A stretch of DNA of 64,000 nt from CAVSRC01 sp963750065 (lineage in GTDB: Bacteria > Pseudomonadota > Alphaproteobacteria > Rhizobiales > Kaistiaceae). Positions 57,759-64,000 of the stretch are shown in pieces; position 1 is the first letter of the stretch, and each line of letters opens with the position of its first letter. The translations under genes and the position numbers were made by a program. The notes under the pieces were generated by a model, which was not told where the DNA came from, ran no database searches, and was given only the letters and a program-made list of their open reading frames with translations. The stretch lies in contig CAVVPK010000015.1 of the NCBI GenBank assembly GCA_963750065.1, positions 1 to 64,000 of the forward strand. Reading direction: 5' to 3'.

Positions 57759-57864
57759 TGCCCCTACCCCCTCTCTGTCTCTCCCCCGACCCAACATCGG
57801 GTCTACCTGATGTTGGCATTGATAGTGGAGCAACTCCGATAAATCGGAGTTGCGGGGGGAGAGG
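57759..57864 (-). repeat. Double-hairpin intergenic element, copy 3
   Basis: Reverse-complement match to 46835-46940. The first hairpin (gcaactccgattt/atcggagttgc) keeps its pairing while its loop changes; the second (gccaacatcaggt/acccgatgttgg) has one mismatch. Confidence 0.7.
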
Positions 57865-58013
57865 ACCAATACGGAGAGGTCATTGTTGGAACGGGGGGCT
57901 TGCGGCTTGCTCCCCCTCGCCCCTTGTGGGAGAGGGCTTCGCGCCTTTGGAGCGAAGCGACTTAGGCGCGAAGGGAGAGGGGTCTTGTCAGGGCTTGTGC
58001 GGCAGGCTCCGCC

Positions 58014-58730
58014 CTATTTCGGTGCCACCTCCCACACGATCTGGGCATTGGCGGTGACCGCGCGCTGGCCCGGCATCACCGGCACCGGCGCCGCCTTGGC
58101 GGCCATGTCGAAGGCCAAGATCGGCCCGCGGCCGCCGGTCTCGTCGGCGTTGAGCGACAGGATGCGCACCAGGCGCAGATCCGCCGCCTCGGCCATCAGC
58201 GCGGCCTTGGCGCGCGCGTCGGCGACCGCGGCGCGGATGGCGTCGTTGGCGGCCTGTTTGCGGTCGGAAAGGTCGAAGGCGATGCCGCTCACCCGGTTCG
58301 CCCCGGCGGCGACCACCGCGTCGAGCAGGCCGCCGGACTTGGCGATGTCGCGCACGGTCACCCGCACCTGGTTGTCCACGCGGTAGCCGACGATCGCCGG
58401 CGGCCGGTCGCTCGGGCGCTTGTCGGTCTGCTCGTAGACCGGGTCGATGGAAAAGCCGGAGGTGGCGATGTCCTTGTCGGCGATGCCGGCGGCGCGGATG
58501 GTGGCGATCGCCTTGGTCAGGTCGGCCGAGTTGGCGCTGAGCGCGGCGCTCGCCTCCGGCGCCTGCGTGGTCACCCCGATGGTGACCACGGCGATGTCCG
58601 GTGTCACCATCACCTCGCCGCTGCCGTTGGCCTGCAACTGGGGCACCGGCGGGTTGTCCGCGGCCTGGGCAAACGAGGGCGCCAGTGCCAGCATTCCGGC
58701 GGCGGCGAGCGCGGCAAGCCATGATCTCAT
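58014..58730 (-). CDS. SIMPL-domain (DUF541) periplasmic protein
   Basis: A 238-residue protein from ATG 58730 (MRSWLAALAAAGMLALAPSF), with a signal peptide cleaved after AQA. The SIMPL domain is clear: LQANGSGEVMVTPDIAVVTI, GVTTQAPEASAALSANSADL, GYRVDNQVRVTVRDIAKSGG and VSGIAFDLSDRKQAANDAIR. These proteins form periplasmic ring-like oligomers; the bacterial members have been linked to stress tolerance. The longer frame to 58790 adds no recognisable sequence. Confidence 0.88.
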   Translation of the reverse strand: MRSWLAALAAAGMLALAPSFAQAADNPPVPQLQANGSGEVMVTPDIAVVTIGVTTQAPEASAALSANSADLTKAIATIRAAGIADKDIATSGFSIDPVYEQTDKRPSDRPPAIVGYRVDNQVRVTVRDIAKSGGLLDAVVAAGANRVSGIAFDLSDRKQAANDAIRAAVADARAKAALMAEAADLRLVRILSLNADETGGRGPILAFDMAAKAAPVPVMPGQRAVTANAQIVWEVAPK

Positions 58731-58847
58731 CTCAAGGTCTCCTTGGGTGGTGACTTCGGGGCGCAAGCTTGCCGGCAAAAGCGACCGCATTGCGGCCGAT
58801 GGCTTGCTGTTGTCCGTCCGTCATGTATACCGGCGGAGCATCGAGCC

Positions 58848-58923
58848 GGGCCTGTAGCTCAATGGTTAGAGCCGGTCGCTCATAACGATCTGGTTGCAGG
58901 TTCGAGTCCTGCCGGGCCCACCA
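58848..58923 (+). tRNA. tRNA with CAT anticodon, probably tRNA-Ile2 (lysidine type)
   Basis: 76 nt with an encoded CCA. Acceptor gggcctg/cgggccc (one weak pair), D arm gctcaatggttagagc, anticodon stem ggtcg/cgatc with loop ctcataa (anticodon CAT), T arm gcaggttcgagtcctgc. The short D loop and the variable region tggtt are like E. coli tRNA-Ile2, whose C34 becomes lysidine and reads AUA. Elongator tRNA-Met is the alternative. The integrase gene overlaps its 3' half from the other strand. Confidence 0.93.
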
Positions 58924-60143
58924 AGCTTTTCCGCCATTTCTGACATCGCCTCTCCGTCGTCGGCCAACGCTTCGGCCAACGCTTCAGGCGGGTTTCTGGC
59001 CTCACCATCGCGCGTCCGCCGTGCGATGACCTGCGGCCGCAAGCGACCGTAGCCGAGCGCGTCGGCCTCATCAGCCTGGTAGTCGGGGTGGTGATGGCCA
59101 TAGACGCGGCGCAGCGTCTCCTCGCTCATGCCGAGGAAGCCGGCCGCCTTGAACGTCGACACGCCTTGCTGCATCAGCCAGGTCGCTGCCGTGTGGCGGA
59201 AGGTGTGCGGGCTGATGCCCTCGCCCTCAAGGCCGGCCAGGCGCAGCGCGGTGGCGAAGCCGGTCTTGACGCTCTTCACCGGCCTCCCATGCCACGCCAC
59301 AAACCATTGCATGCCCGGGTCAAGCCGGGCCCAGCGGCGCAGATGGGCAAGCAGGCGCCCAGGCAGACGGACCGGCGGCTGTCGCTTGTTGGTCGCTCTC
59401 GCGCCGATCGCCAGGCGATGGAAGACGCCGCTGCCGAGATCCACCCAGGAGCGCCCGGCCAACGGCCGCGGCGACGCCGAGGCGACAGCGCCGGCGCGGG
59501 TTCCGGTGTAGAGGGCGATCAACATGAAGCGGGCGAGATGGCGAAGCGGCTGCTTCTTCGTCGGCCGTCCCTTCTGCAGTTCGCGGTAGCGCCAGCAGGT
59601 CCAGATCAGTGCTGCCGCTTCCGAGCGCGTCAGCCAGCGGGTGCGGGCCTTGGCCTTGATTGGAAGCGTCACCTTGACGATCTCGCGATGCAGGCCTTCG
59701 TCCGCATGATAATTGATGGCGGCGCGGAGATCCTCCAGCTCGCGGCGGGCGCCGGCGCGGCTGCCCCGTTCTGCGGTATAGGCTCGGCAGCTTGCGCCGT
59801 TGATTTCGGCGAGGCTCATGCGGCCGAAGAAGTCATTCAAGCGACCGAGCCGGGCCACCAGCTTCTTGCGGTCGGTGACCTCGGCAATGGCCGCGTCGGC
59901 GTAAACCGAAAGGACGTCGGAGACGGCTATCTCGGCAAGCTGGCGCGGCCCTTGGCGCGGATCGTGCTTCGCCGCGATGTAGTTGGCGAGAGCTCGCCCA
60001 GCGTCCTCAATTTCGCCCTGAAGGCATCCTGTGGCGATATGCCGTCCGCGGTCGAGGATGACCCAGGTCCCCTGGTGGGCGCCGGTCGCGTCGCGTCGTC
60101 CTGATCGGAAATAGAGTCGGGGTGGTTTGGCTCGAGCCGGCAT
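58866..60143 (-). CDS. int: Tyrosine recombinase (integrase) at the tRNA
   Basis: A 425-residue site-specific recombinase. The catalytic domain has Arg in LIALYTGTRAGAVASA, HTFRHTAATWLMQQ (His-x-x-Arg) and the Tyr in RRVYGHHHPDYQADEA region. The N-terminal part looks like a SAM-like core-binding domain (LVARLGRLNDFFGRMSLAEI). The last ~18 codons (GGPGRTRTCNQIVMSDRL) are antisense to the tRNA and are not conserved protein sequence. Convergent overlap with a tRNA 3' end is the standard layout for an integrase whose att site is that tRNA. Confidence 0.93.
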   Translation of the reverse strand: MPARAKPPRLYFRSGRRDATGAHQGTWVILDRGRHIATGCLQGEIEDAGRALANYIAAKHDPRQGPRQLAEIAVSDVLSVYADAAIAEVTDRKKLVARLGRLNDFFGRMSLAEINGASCRAYTAERGSRAGARRELEDLRAAINYHADEGLHREIVKVTLPIKAKARTRWLTRSEAAALIWTCWRYRELQKGRPTKKQPLRHLARFMLIALYTGTRAGAVASASPRPLAGRSWVDLGSGVFHRLAIGARATNKRQPPVRLPGRLLAHLRRWARLDPGMQWFVAWHGRPVKSVKTGFATALRLAGLEGEGISPHTFRHTAATWLMQQGVSTFKAAGFLGMSEETLRRVYGHHHPDYQADEADALGYGRLRPQVIARRTRDGEARNPPEALAEALADDGEAMSEMAEKLGGPGRTRTCNQIVMSDRL

Positions 60144-60334
60144 TTCTTGCGCATCTCCTGCAGCGCGCGGCGGGTGACGAAATCCTTGTTGCCGATCCTT
60201 TCGATCGCCAGCCGCCCGCGCCTGTGCTCGGCGCGTAGGCTAGACGGCTTGATGGCGCCACGGAAGAGCCGTTCGCAAGCCTGGGCGAGGGTCAGCAGCT
60301 CGTCGGGATCCGGGGGCGGCGCGATGTCGGTCAT
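59927..60334 (-). CDS. xis: Excisionase-like helix-turn-helix protein
   Basis: A 135-residue protein. LTLAQACERLFRGAIKPSSL and RRGRLAIERIGNKDFVTRRA are typical of excisionase/MerR-like DNA-binding folds that partner integrases. The C-terminus is Pro/Ser-rich (GPGSSSTADGISPQDAF). It overlaps the integrase start by ~217 nt in another frame, which I accept because both ends look family-like. It would direct excision rather than integration. Confidence 0.7.
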   Translation of the reverse strand: MTDIAPPPDPDELLTLAQACERLFRGAIKPSSLRAEHRRGRLAIERIGNKDFVTRRALQEMRKKCRLEPNHPDSISDQDDATRPAPTRGPGSSSTADGISPQDAFRAKLRTLGELSPTTSRRSTIRAKGRASLPR

Positions 60335-60864
60335 GGTGAGCCCCGCTCCGGGAGCGCAAACCAGTTGACGCCCCGGCAGATCAAGCGGGCGAGGCGCTCG
60401 GCTTCCTCGGCGCTGAACTCGCGGGTGTTGATCCCGGCAACGATGTTGCCGGCGTCGTCAGCGATGCGGCCCGGCTGCTCGGCGCTCGCCAGCGGCAGCT
60501 TCAGCTCAAATTCGACACGATAGGTCTCGGCAAAGCCTCGGCGGCCGGGAGAGAAATCGCGACGGGCTGGGTCGGCGTTGGCTCGTCGATTGAACGTGAG
60601 GCACCCTCGGCATGGCGCGAGAGGATGCACCACTCGATCTCGAAACCGATGTCCCGGAGCGTGGCGATGCATTGCCGGAATTATCCGCTCTTGCGTGCCT
60701 TGATCAGCGTGCCGGTGCGCGGATCGACCGGCCCCAGCCACGTGAACTCGGGGACGTTCTCGATGGTGATGATGCGCTTGCCCCGGCACTTGCGCCTCGC
60801 GGTCGTGGGGCTTGTGCCGACTGTGTATGTTTGAATGCCGAAGGGCTGTCTTGATGTCGTTCAT
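60331..60864 (-). pseudogene. Relic of a DNA cytosine methyltransferase-like mobile-element gene
   Basis: Reading the minus strand across frames gives KCRGKRIITIENVPEFTWLG and PVDPRTGTLIKARKSG, a stop (60681-60683), then FRQCIATLRDIGFEIEWCIL. ENVPEF and the following LRDIGFEIEW resemble motif IV and the later blocks of C5-cytosine methyltransferases of phages and islands. The last ~80 residues (SPGRRGFAETYRVEFELKLP ... VNWFALPERG) are in another frame, end inside the xis start (ATGA) and look like an intact short domain. Stops and frame changes show decay or several indels. Confidence 0.5.
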
Positions 60865-61263
60865 GCCGATGACATTGCGCCGGCTTCAGTGCGATCGAAG
60901 TGACGAGGCTGGGGCAACCGCACGAAAAGATGCGACAGGGTACAAATCGGCTGATTTGCGCTCGCACAAGTCTCTGGGGGAGGAACTGCCGAGACGCCTG
61001 ATTGTGCAAGATTCAGCATGCATGCGGGAAGGAGTTGCAGACCAATCCGGTATTCTCGCGAAAGAGGCATCCTTTACAAATCAGTCTACTAACGGTCGAT
61101 GACAGGCGCGACAATTCCAGGACAGATGCACTCTATGAGCATCGCGCGAAAAGCATTGGTTAACCAGAAGAGGAGGGCCGTCACTTCGCTTTCCGCGGAA
61201 CCAATTCTCACCATCTTTGCGTGTATCGCTACGGCTGCCAGCGGCGGCAAGTTGGGGCGCGCG
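60865..61263. other. Intergenic region upstream of the LuxR-type gene
   Basis: About 400 bp. The reading frame of the LuxR gene is open back to 61099, but the family N-terminus begins at 61264. The space may hold its promoter and perhaps a lux-box-like site; none could be identified with confidence. Confidence 0.35.
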
Positions 61264-61989
61264 ATGCACGACCTGTTCCAGGGCTTTGTCGAAATGCTCT
61301 TTCAGGCGGACGGCGAGGCTGCGCTCGCTGGGGTCCTGCTGTACGTTGCTAATGCGTTGGATTTGACCAATTTCGCCTATGTGACGATCCCTCGGTTGCC
61401 GACGTCTTCGCCGAGCGTCATCACAAACTACCCCGTGGCGTGGACCAAGCGGTATGTTGCCTGCCATTACGAGCGCATCGATCCGGTGATCCGTCACGCC
61501 GTCAACCATTCCCAGGCGTTCACATGGGGACCGAACTTCGCGCCACTCAACGCGTCCAGACCAGAAAAGCAGCTGTTCGATGAGGCCGCGCAATTCGGCA
61601 TCAAGTACGGCTTCACGGTCCCGATACGCGATCACGACGGTTTCACGGCTGTAGTGAGCTTTGCGACGAGCGAACGTCGTGCTGCGTTTTGCCGAAGCAT
61701 CCGTCGGAACGCGGAGGCTATTCGCCTTCTCGCTTTCAATTTCCATGCTCACGCGCGCAGGCTGACGCGCGCGACGCCGTCGTTCGACAACATCGGCCTG
61801 TCCCGCCGCCAGATTGAATGCCTCGACTGGGCCGCCCAGGGAAAGTCGACTTGGGAGATTGGCAAGATCGTTGGCATTTCGGAACGAACTGTTGCTTTCC
61901 ATTTGGAAAAGGCCAAGGAAAAACTCGGCGCACGAAACATCACCCAGGCGGTTGCACGTCTCGTGGCGAGCAGAGGCCTGCCGCACTGA
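61264..61989 (+). CDS. LuxR-family quorum-sensing-type regulator (TraR-like context)
   Basis: A 241-residue protein from ATG 61264 (MHDLFQGFVEMLFQADGEAA). N-terminal autoinducer-binding domain: NYPVAWTKRYVACHYERIDP has the conserved Trp, Tyr and Asp-Pro, and SQAFTWGPNF the second Trp. C-terminal GerE helix-turn-helix: LSRRQIECLDWAAQGKSTWE, IGKIVGISERTVAFHLEKAK. It should bind an acyl-homoserine lactone and DNA. No luxI-type synthase is in the window. In rhizobial conjugative elements a traR gene lies at the trbI end of the trb operon; here it faces that end. Confidence 0.85.
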   Translation: MHDLFQGFVEMLFQADGEAALAGVLLYVANALDLTNFAYVTIPRLPTSSPSVITNYPVAWTKRYVACHYERIDPVIRHAVNHSQAFTWGPNFAPLNASRPEKQLFDEAAQFGIKYGFTVPIRDHDGFTAVVSFATSERRAAFCRSIRRNAEAIRLLAFNFHAHARRLTRATPSFDNIGLSRRQIECLDWAAQGKSTWEIGKIVGISERTVAFHLEKAKEKLGARNITQAVARLVASRGLPH

Positions 61990-62229
61990 ACCCGGCAACG
62001 ATACAAGCTGTGGAATTGCACAGGTTGTCGTGAGCAGGGTTTCTTGCTTGTCATTTCTTCCGGGGGTTGTCGGCGCACAGGAGAGACTGATGACGCTGTT
62101 GCGGCCCGCACCTGCGAGGCACAGTCACGGACATCCCCCGAAGCAATTCCGCGCGTTTGCCCGGGACCATCTGTCAGGAGATTCGATACCCGGCCTGTAT
62201 TCGCTCCCTTGAATCTGATCAGCCGCGGG

Positions 62230-62355
62230 CGTGAGGCCGAGCAGGACCTTCCGCGACAGCCGCGTCACCGGTGGCCGACCCGGGCGCAGCCGCATCTCGG
62301 CGACCGGACGGGCAGTTTGAGCCGGCCCCTCCTCTTCCCGGTGGGTGTCCGTCAC
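62230..62355 (-). pseudogene. trbI: Truncated trbI (N-terminus only)
   Basis: From ATG 62355, overlapping the trbG stop (ATGA), the frame reads MTDTHREEEGPAQTARPVAE then MRLRPGRPPVTRLSRKVLLG. RLRPGRPPVTRLSRKVL is the cytoplasmic start of TrbI (VirB10-like). After about 40 residues (near LTPAADQ) the similarity ends and the frame runs out at 62125. The membrane and periplasmic parts are missing. Confidence 0.7.
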
Positions 62356-63341
62356 CGCCGAGGCCTCCCGTCGGCGCGCACGATGCGGACAACCTGCTGA
62401 TGCTTGGCGCCGAGCTTGAGCTCTGCCGCAGCAAACAGGCGATCGATAATCATGTAGTTCTGCCTGACGCGATAGTTGACCAGCTGGCCGTCGCCCTCGG
62501 CGCCGATCACCCAGAGGGGCGGCAGCTCGCCCTGGCTGATGCCGGTCGGGAACTCGATGAACACCTGGTGGCCGTCATCGAAGGCGCGCAGCGGCCGCCA
62601 CGGCGGGCCGTCGCCTTCGATGCGGTAGCGGAAATTGAGCGCGTTGATGTCGACGCCGCTCATCAATGGCGCGGCGGCATCGGCCGCCGCATTCTGCTGG
62701 CGCAGTGCGATGAGCTGGTCTTCGGCGTAGGCCCAGGAGACCGACGCCATATAGGTCTTCGCGTCGGAATCCAGCTCGAGATGATAGGTCCGCCGGTCGG
62801 TGTTGATGACGAGGTTGGTGTCGAGATCGGGACGGGTGGGCTTCACCAGGATATGGATTCGCTTGTTGGGGCCCGTGCCGCTTTCGGTGTCGCCGATGAT
62901 CCAGCGCACCGTGTCACCGGCGGCGACCGGGCCGGATCCGGCGAGCTGCTCGCCCGGCTGCAGGGCAATGTCGGTGATCTCACCGGGGGTGGCGTAGACC
63001 TGATAGAGCGCACCGTCGGCGAAGGGATAGACCTGGATGGCGTTGAGGTAGTCGGCGCCCTTCGGCTGGACGCGGGCAGCGCCGTTGGCCTTGTCGATAC
63101 GCACGTGTGGGTCGGGAGATTCCGGCGGCAGTTTTGATTTCCGGGGGATGGGCTTGAGCTGGCCCGGCAGCGGCAGGACTTTTGGAAGCTGCACGATCCG
63201 CACGGGCTTGGGCGGCTCAGGCAGCAGCGTGGCGCGCTTGGGCGCGTTGTCATAGCTGATCGCCGGCGGCTTCAAGGTGGTCGCGCAGGCTCCGAGGGAA
63301 AGAGAAGCGAGCAGCAAGGTTGAGATGGCGAGAGGACGCAT
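62352..63341 (-). CDS. trbG: P-type conjugative transfer protein TrbG (VirB9-like lipoprotein)
   Basis: A 329-residue protein from ATG 63341: lipoprotein signal MRPLAISTLLLASLSLGACA (lipobox LGAC). A Pro-rich stretch follows, then the VirB9 N-terminal beta domain (DYLNAIQVYPFADGALYQVY, ITDIALQPGEQL) and the C-terminal domain (RVRQNYMIIDRLFAAAELKL). Full length. It is an outer-membrane-complex part of a type IV secretion system. Its start overlaps the trbF stop (TGATG) and its stop overlaps the trbI start. Confidence 0.92.
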   Translation of the reverse strand: MRPLAISTLLLASLSLGACATTLKPPAISYDNAPKRATLLPEPPKPVRIVQLPKVLPLPGQLKPIPRKSKLPPESPDPHVRIDKANGAARVQPKGADYLNAIQVYPFADGALYQVYATPGEITDIALQPGEQLAGSGPVAAGDTVRWIIGDTESGTGPNKRIHILVKPTRPDLDTNLVINTDRRTYHLELDSDAKTYMASVSWAYAEDQLIALRQQNAAADAAAPLMSGVDINALNFRYRIEGDGPPWRPLRAFDDGHQVFIEFPTGISQGELPPLWVIGAEGDGQLVNYRVRQNYMIIDRLFAAAELKLGAKHQQVVRIVRADGRPRR

Positions 63342-63454
63342 CAGCCGAGTTCCTTTGACCAGTTGAGGGCTTGGACGTAGACACCGAGCGGGTTCTTCTT
63401 CAGCCGATCGGCGTTGGTCGGCGTCTGCACCGCAATGGTGAGGATGGAGGAGAC
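63341..63454 (-). pseudogene. trbF: C-terminal fragment of trbF
   Basis: In the frame ending TGA at 63341-63343 the last 37 codons read VSSILTIAVQTPTNADRLKK and NPLGVYVQALNWSKELG. The string ILTIAVQTP ... NPLGVYV ... NWSKE is the TrbF (VirB8-like) C-terminus. Upstream of ~63450 the similarity ends abruptly and a traG fragment begins in a different frame. Confidence 0.75.
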
Positions 63455-63563
63455 CGGCTTTCCGGATCTCGCGCTCTTCCGCCCAACGGGCAGAACCGTA
63501 GGTCGTGACCTTCTTCACTTCGCGTGCCCGCCACCCCGCGACGGCAACACGAAATTGTCGGTC
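63451..63563 (-). pseudogene. traG: Fragment of traG (coupling protein N-terminal region)
   Basis: The frame reads VAVAGWRAREVKKVTTYGSA then RWAEEREIRKAGLL. The block TTYGSARWAEEREIRKAGLL is the segment after the membrane helices of TraG/VirD4-type coupling proteins. It runs directly into trbF C-terminal sequence near 63450. Everything that normally lies between (rest of traG, trbB to trbL, most of trbF) is missing. Confidence 0.65.
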
Positions 63564-63859
63564 GGGGGTGCAAGGGACGGCCTGGCGTGCAGATCGGACG
63601 GATTGGCGCGGATGGCTAACCGTCCATGCTCAACCCCATCTTCGAACCATGCGGGTGCGCTCGAAGGGCTAAACGCGCAGCTGTTCTGGACGCTCCAACG
63701 ATGCGTGTTTCAATACTGCTAATACTGCTCGCCAACGGCCCAGCGTCGTGCCCATCGCCAAGCACAACGGTCACTTGGCTTCAGCAGCCAGCTCAGGCTA
63801 CCAAGCGCAACGTTACCGGTGTGCGGGTCCGTCTGCAGCGCCGATCGCGACGCAAGCGA

Positions 63860-64000
63860 TCAGGGGAGACACCCGCCGTGAATCCATTCCCTGAATTTCA
63901 GCGACTGCTCAAGCGACCAAGCGAGGTCGCAGGGCATCGACCCGTCTTCGATTCGCGCAAGAATCTCGGCGGCGTGAAGGGCAACGTCGTCATACGACCA
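63860..64000 (-). CDS. C-terminal end of an unidentified protein (cut by window)
   Basis: The minus-strand frame entering at 64000 reads WSYDDVALHAAEILARIEDG and SMPCDLAWSLEQSLKFREWI, ends HGGCLP and stops at 63860. The phrase ILARIEDGSMPCD ... FREWI(H)GG is typical of the end of a hypothetical-protein family I have seen in bacterial genomes but cannot name. The N-terminus is outside the window. Confidence 0.5.
   Translation of the reverse strand, partial: WSYDDVALHAAEILARIEDGSMPCDLAWSLEQSLKFREWIHGGCLP

Larger units (their letters stand above)
57145..58013. other. Gene-free repeat-rich intergenic region
   Basis: About 870 bp without a credible gene. It holds a gtagggtgggtta palindrome (57194-57231), the 70-bp repeat (57582-57651), the double-hairpin element (57759-57864) and, near 57905-57985, further hairpins (ctcgccccttgtgggagag; gcgcctttggagcgaagc). 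Frames crossing it are low-complexity. Confidence 0.6.

Noticed and set aside
58866..58925. GGPGRTRTCNQ tail of the integrase as a protein motif
   Set aside because: This part is simply the tRNA read on the opposite strand; similar tails occur in many integrases at tRNAs for the same reason.
63342..63518. Extended trbG N-terminus (MKKVTTYGSARW ...)
   Set aside because: The extension is traG sequence followed by out-of-frame trbF; the trbG lipoprotein signal begins at 63341.

Overview
The window is high-GC DNA from an alphaproteobacterium, most likely of the order Hyphomicrobiales (Rhizobiales). The core blocks support this: carB-greA-trxB-LysR(LsrB-like) on the minus strand (25.7-32.0 kb), carA divergent from yqeY (37.6-39.5 kb), dnaG-rpoD (48.8-53.0 kb), and conjugation genes of the trb type at the right end. 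There is no rRNA operon and no CRISPR array. One tRNA is visible, with a CAT anticodon, at 58.85 kb.

Layout. 0-2.1 kb: C-terminally cut PAS-GGDEF-EAL gene with tandem PAS copies and several frame breaks. 2.2-4.5 kb: EamA exporter, a frame-broken FMN reductase, a DUF1127 protein. 4.7-5.8 kb: a DpnI-type methyl-directed restriction endonuclease with a small zinc-ribbon gene. 5.8-9.1 kb: cupin, repeats, DUF1697 protein, RlpA-like protein. 9.1-12.1 kb: molybdate regulator and transporter modE-modA-modB-modC with a clear palindromic operator. 12.3-17.6 kb: SRPBCC protein, glutathione transferase, aspartate aminotransferase, two tandem outer-membrane barrel paralogues. 17.6-19.7 kb: an uncharacterised three-gene cassette around a PaaK/LuxE-like adenylating enzyme. 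19.9-25.5 kb: CorA, an atypical EF-G, the molybdoenzyme MsrP, a methyltransferase. 32-45.7 kb: small conserved proteins, carA, yqeY, two-NPA-box aquaporin, serine hydrolase. 46.2-48.6 kb: accessory block with an RNHCP protein and a DUF5131/TcmP pair. 53.4-56.0 kb: accessory block, visibly closer to 50% GC, with a TIR-like protein and a HEPN protein. 56-58.7 kb: palindromic repeats, GYD protein, SIMPL protein. 58.8-63.6 kb: scar of an integrative conjugative element: tRNA, integrase, excisionase, methyltransferase relic, LuxR-type regulator, trbI fragment, trbG, trbF fragment, traG fragment.

How the genes work together. Molybdate uptake (ModABC under ModE) supplies the cofactor metal for MsrP, which repairs periplasmic methionine sulfoxide; TrxB and the LsrB-like regulator act in cytoplasmic redox balance. 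CarA and CarB form carbamoyl-phosphate synthetase. DnaG and RpoD serve replication and transcription. Three separate candidate immunity loci (DpnI-like, DUF5131/TcmP, TIR/HEPN) sit between core genes.

A caution for the reader: dnaG, which is essential, carries a one-base frameshift in a run of A. Similar one- or two-base breaks occur in the FMN reductase, a PPOX-family gene, the HEPN gene and the PAS-GGDEF-EAL gene. Some of these 'pseudogenes' are therefore probably assembly or base-calling errors. The traG/trbF and trbI truncations are not of that kind and look like real deletions.
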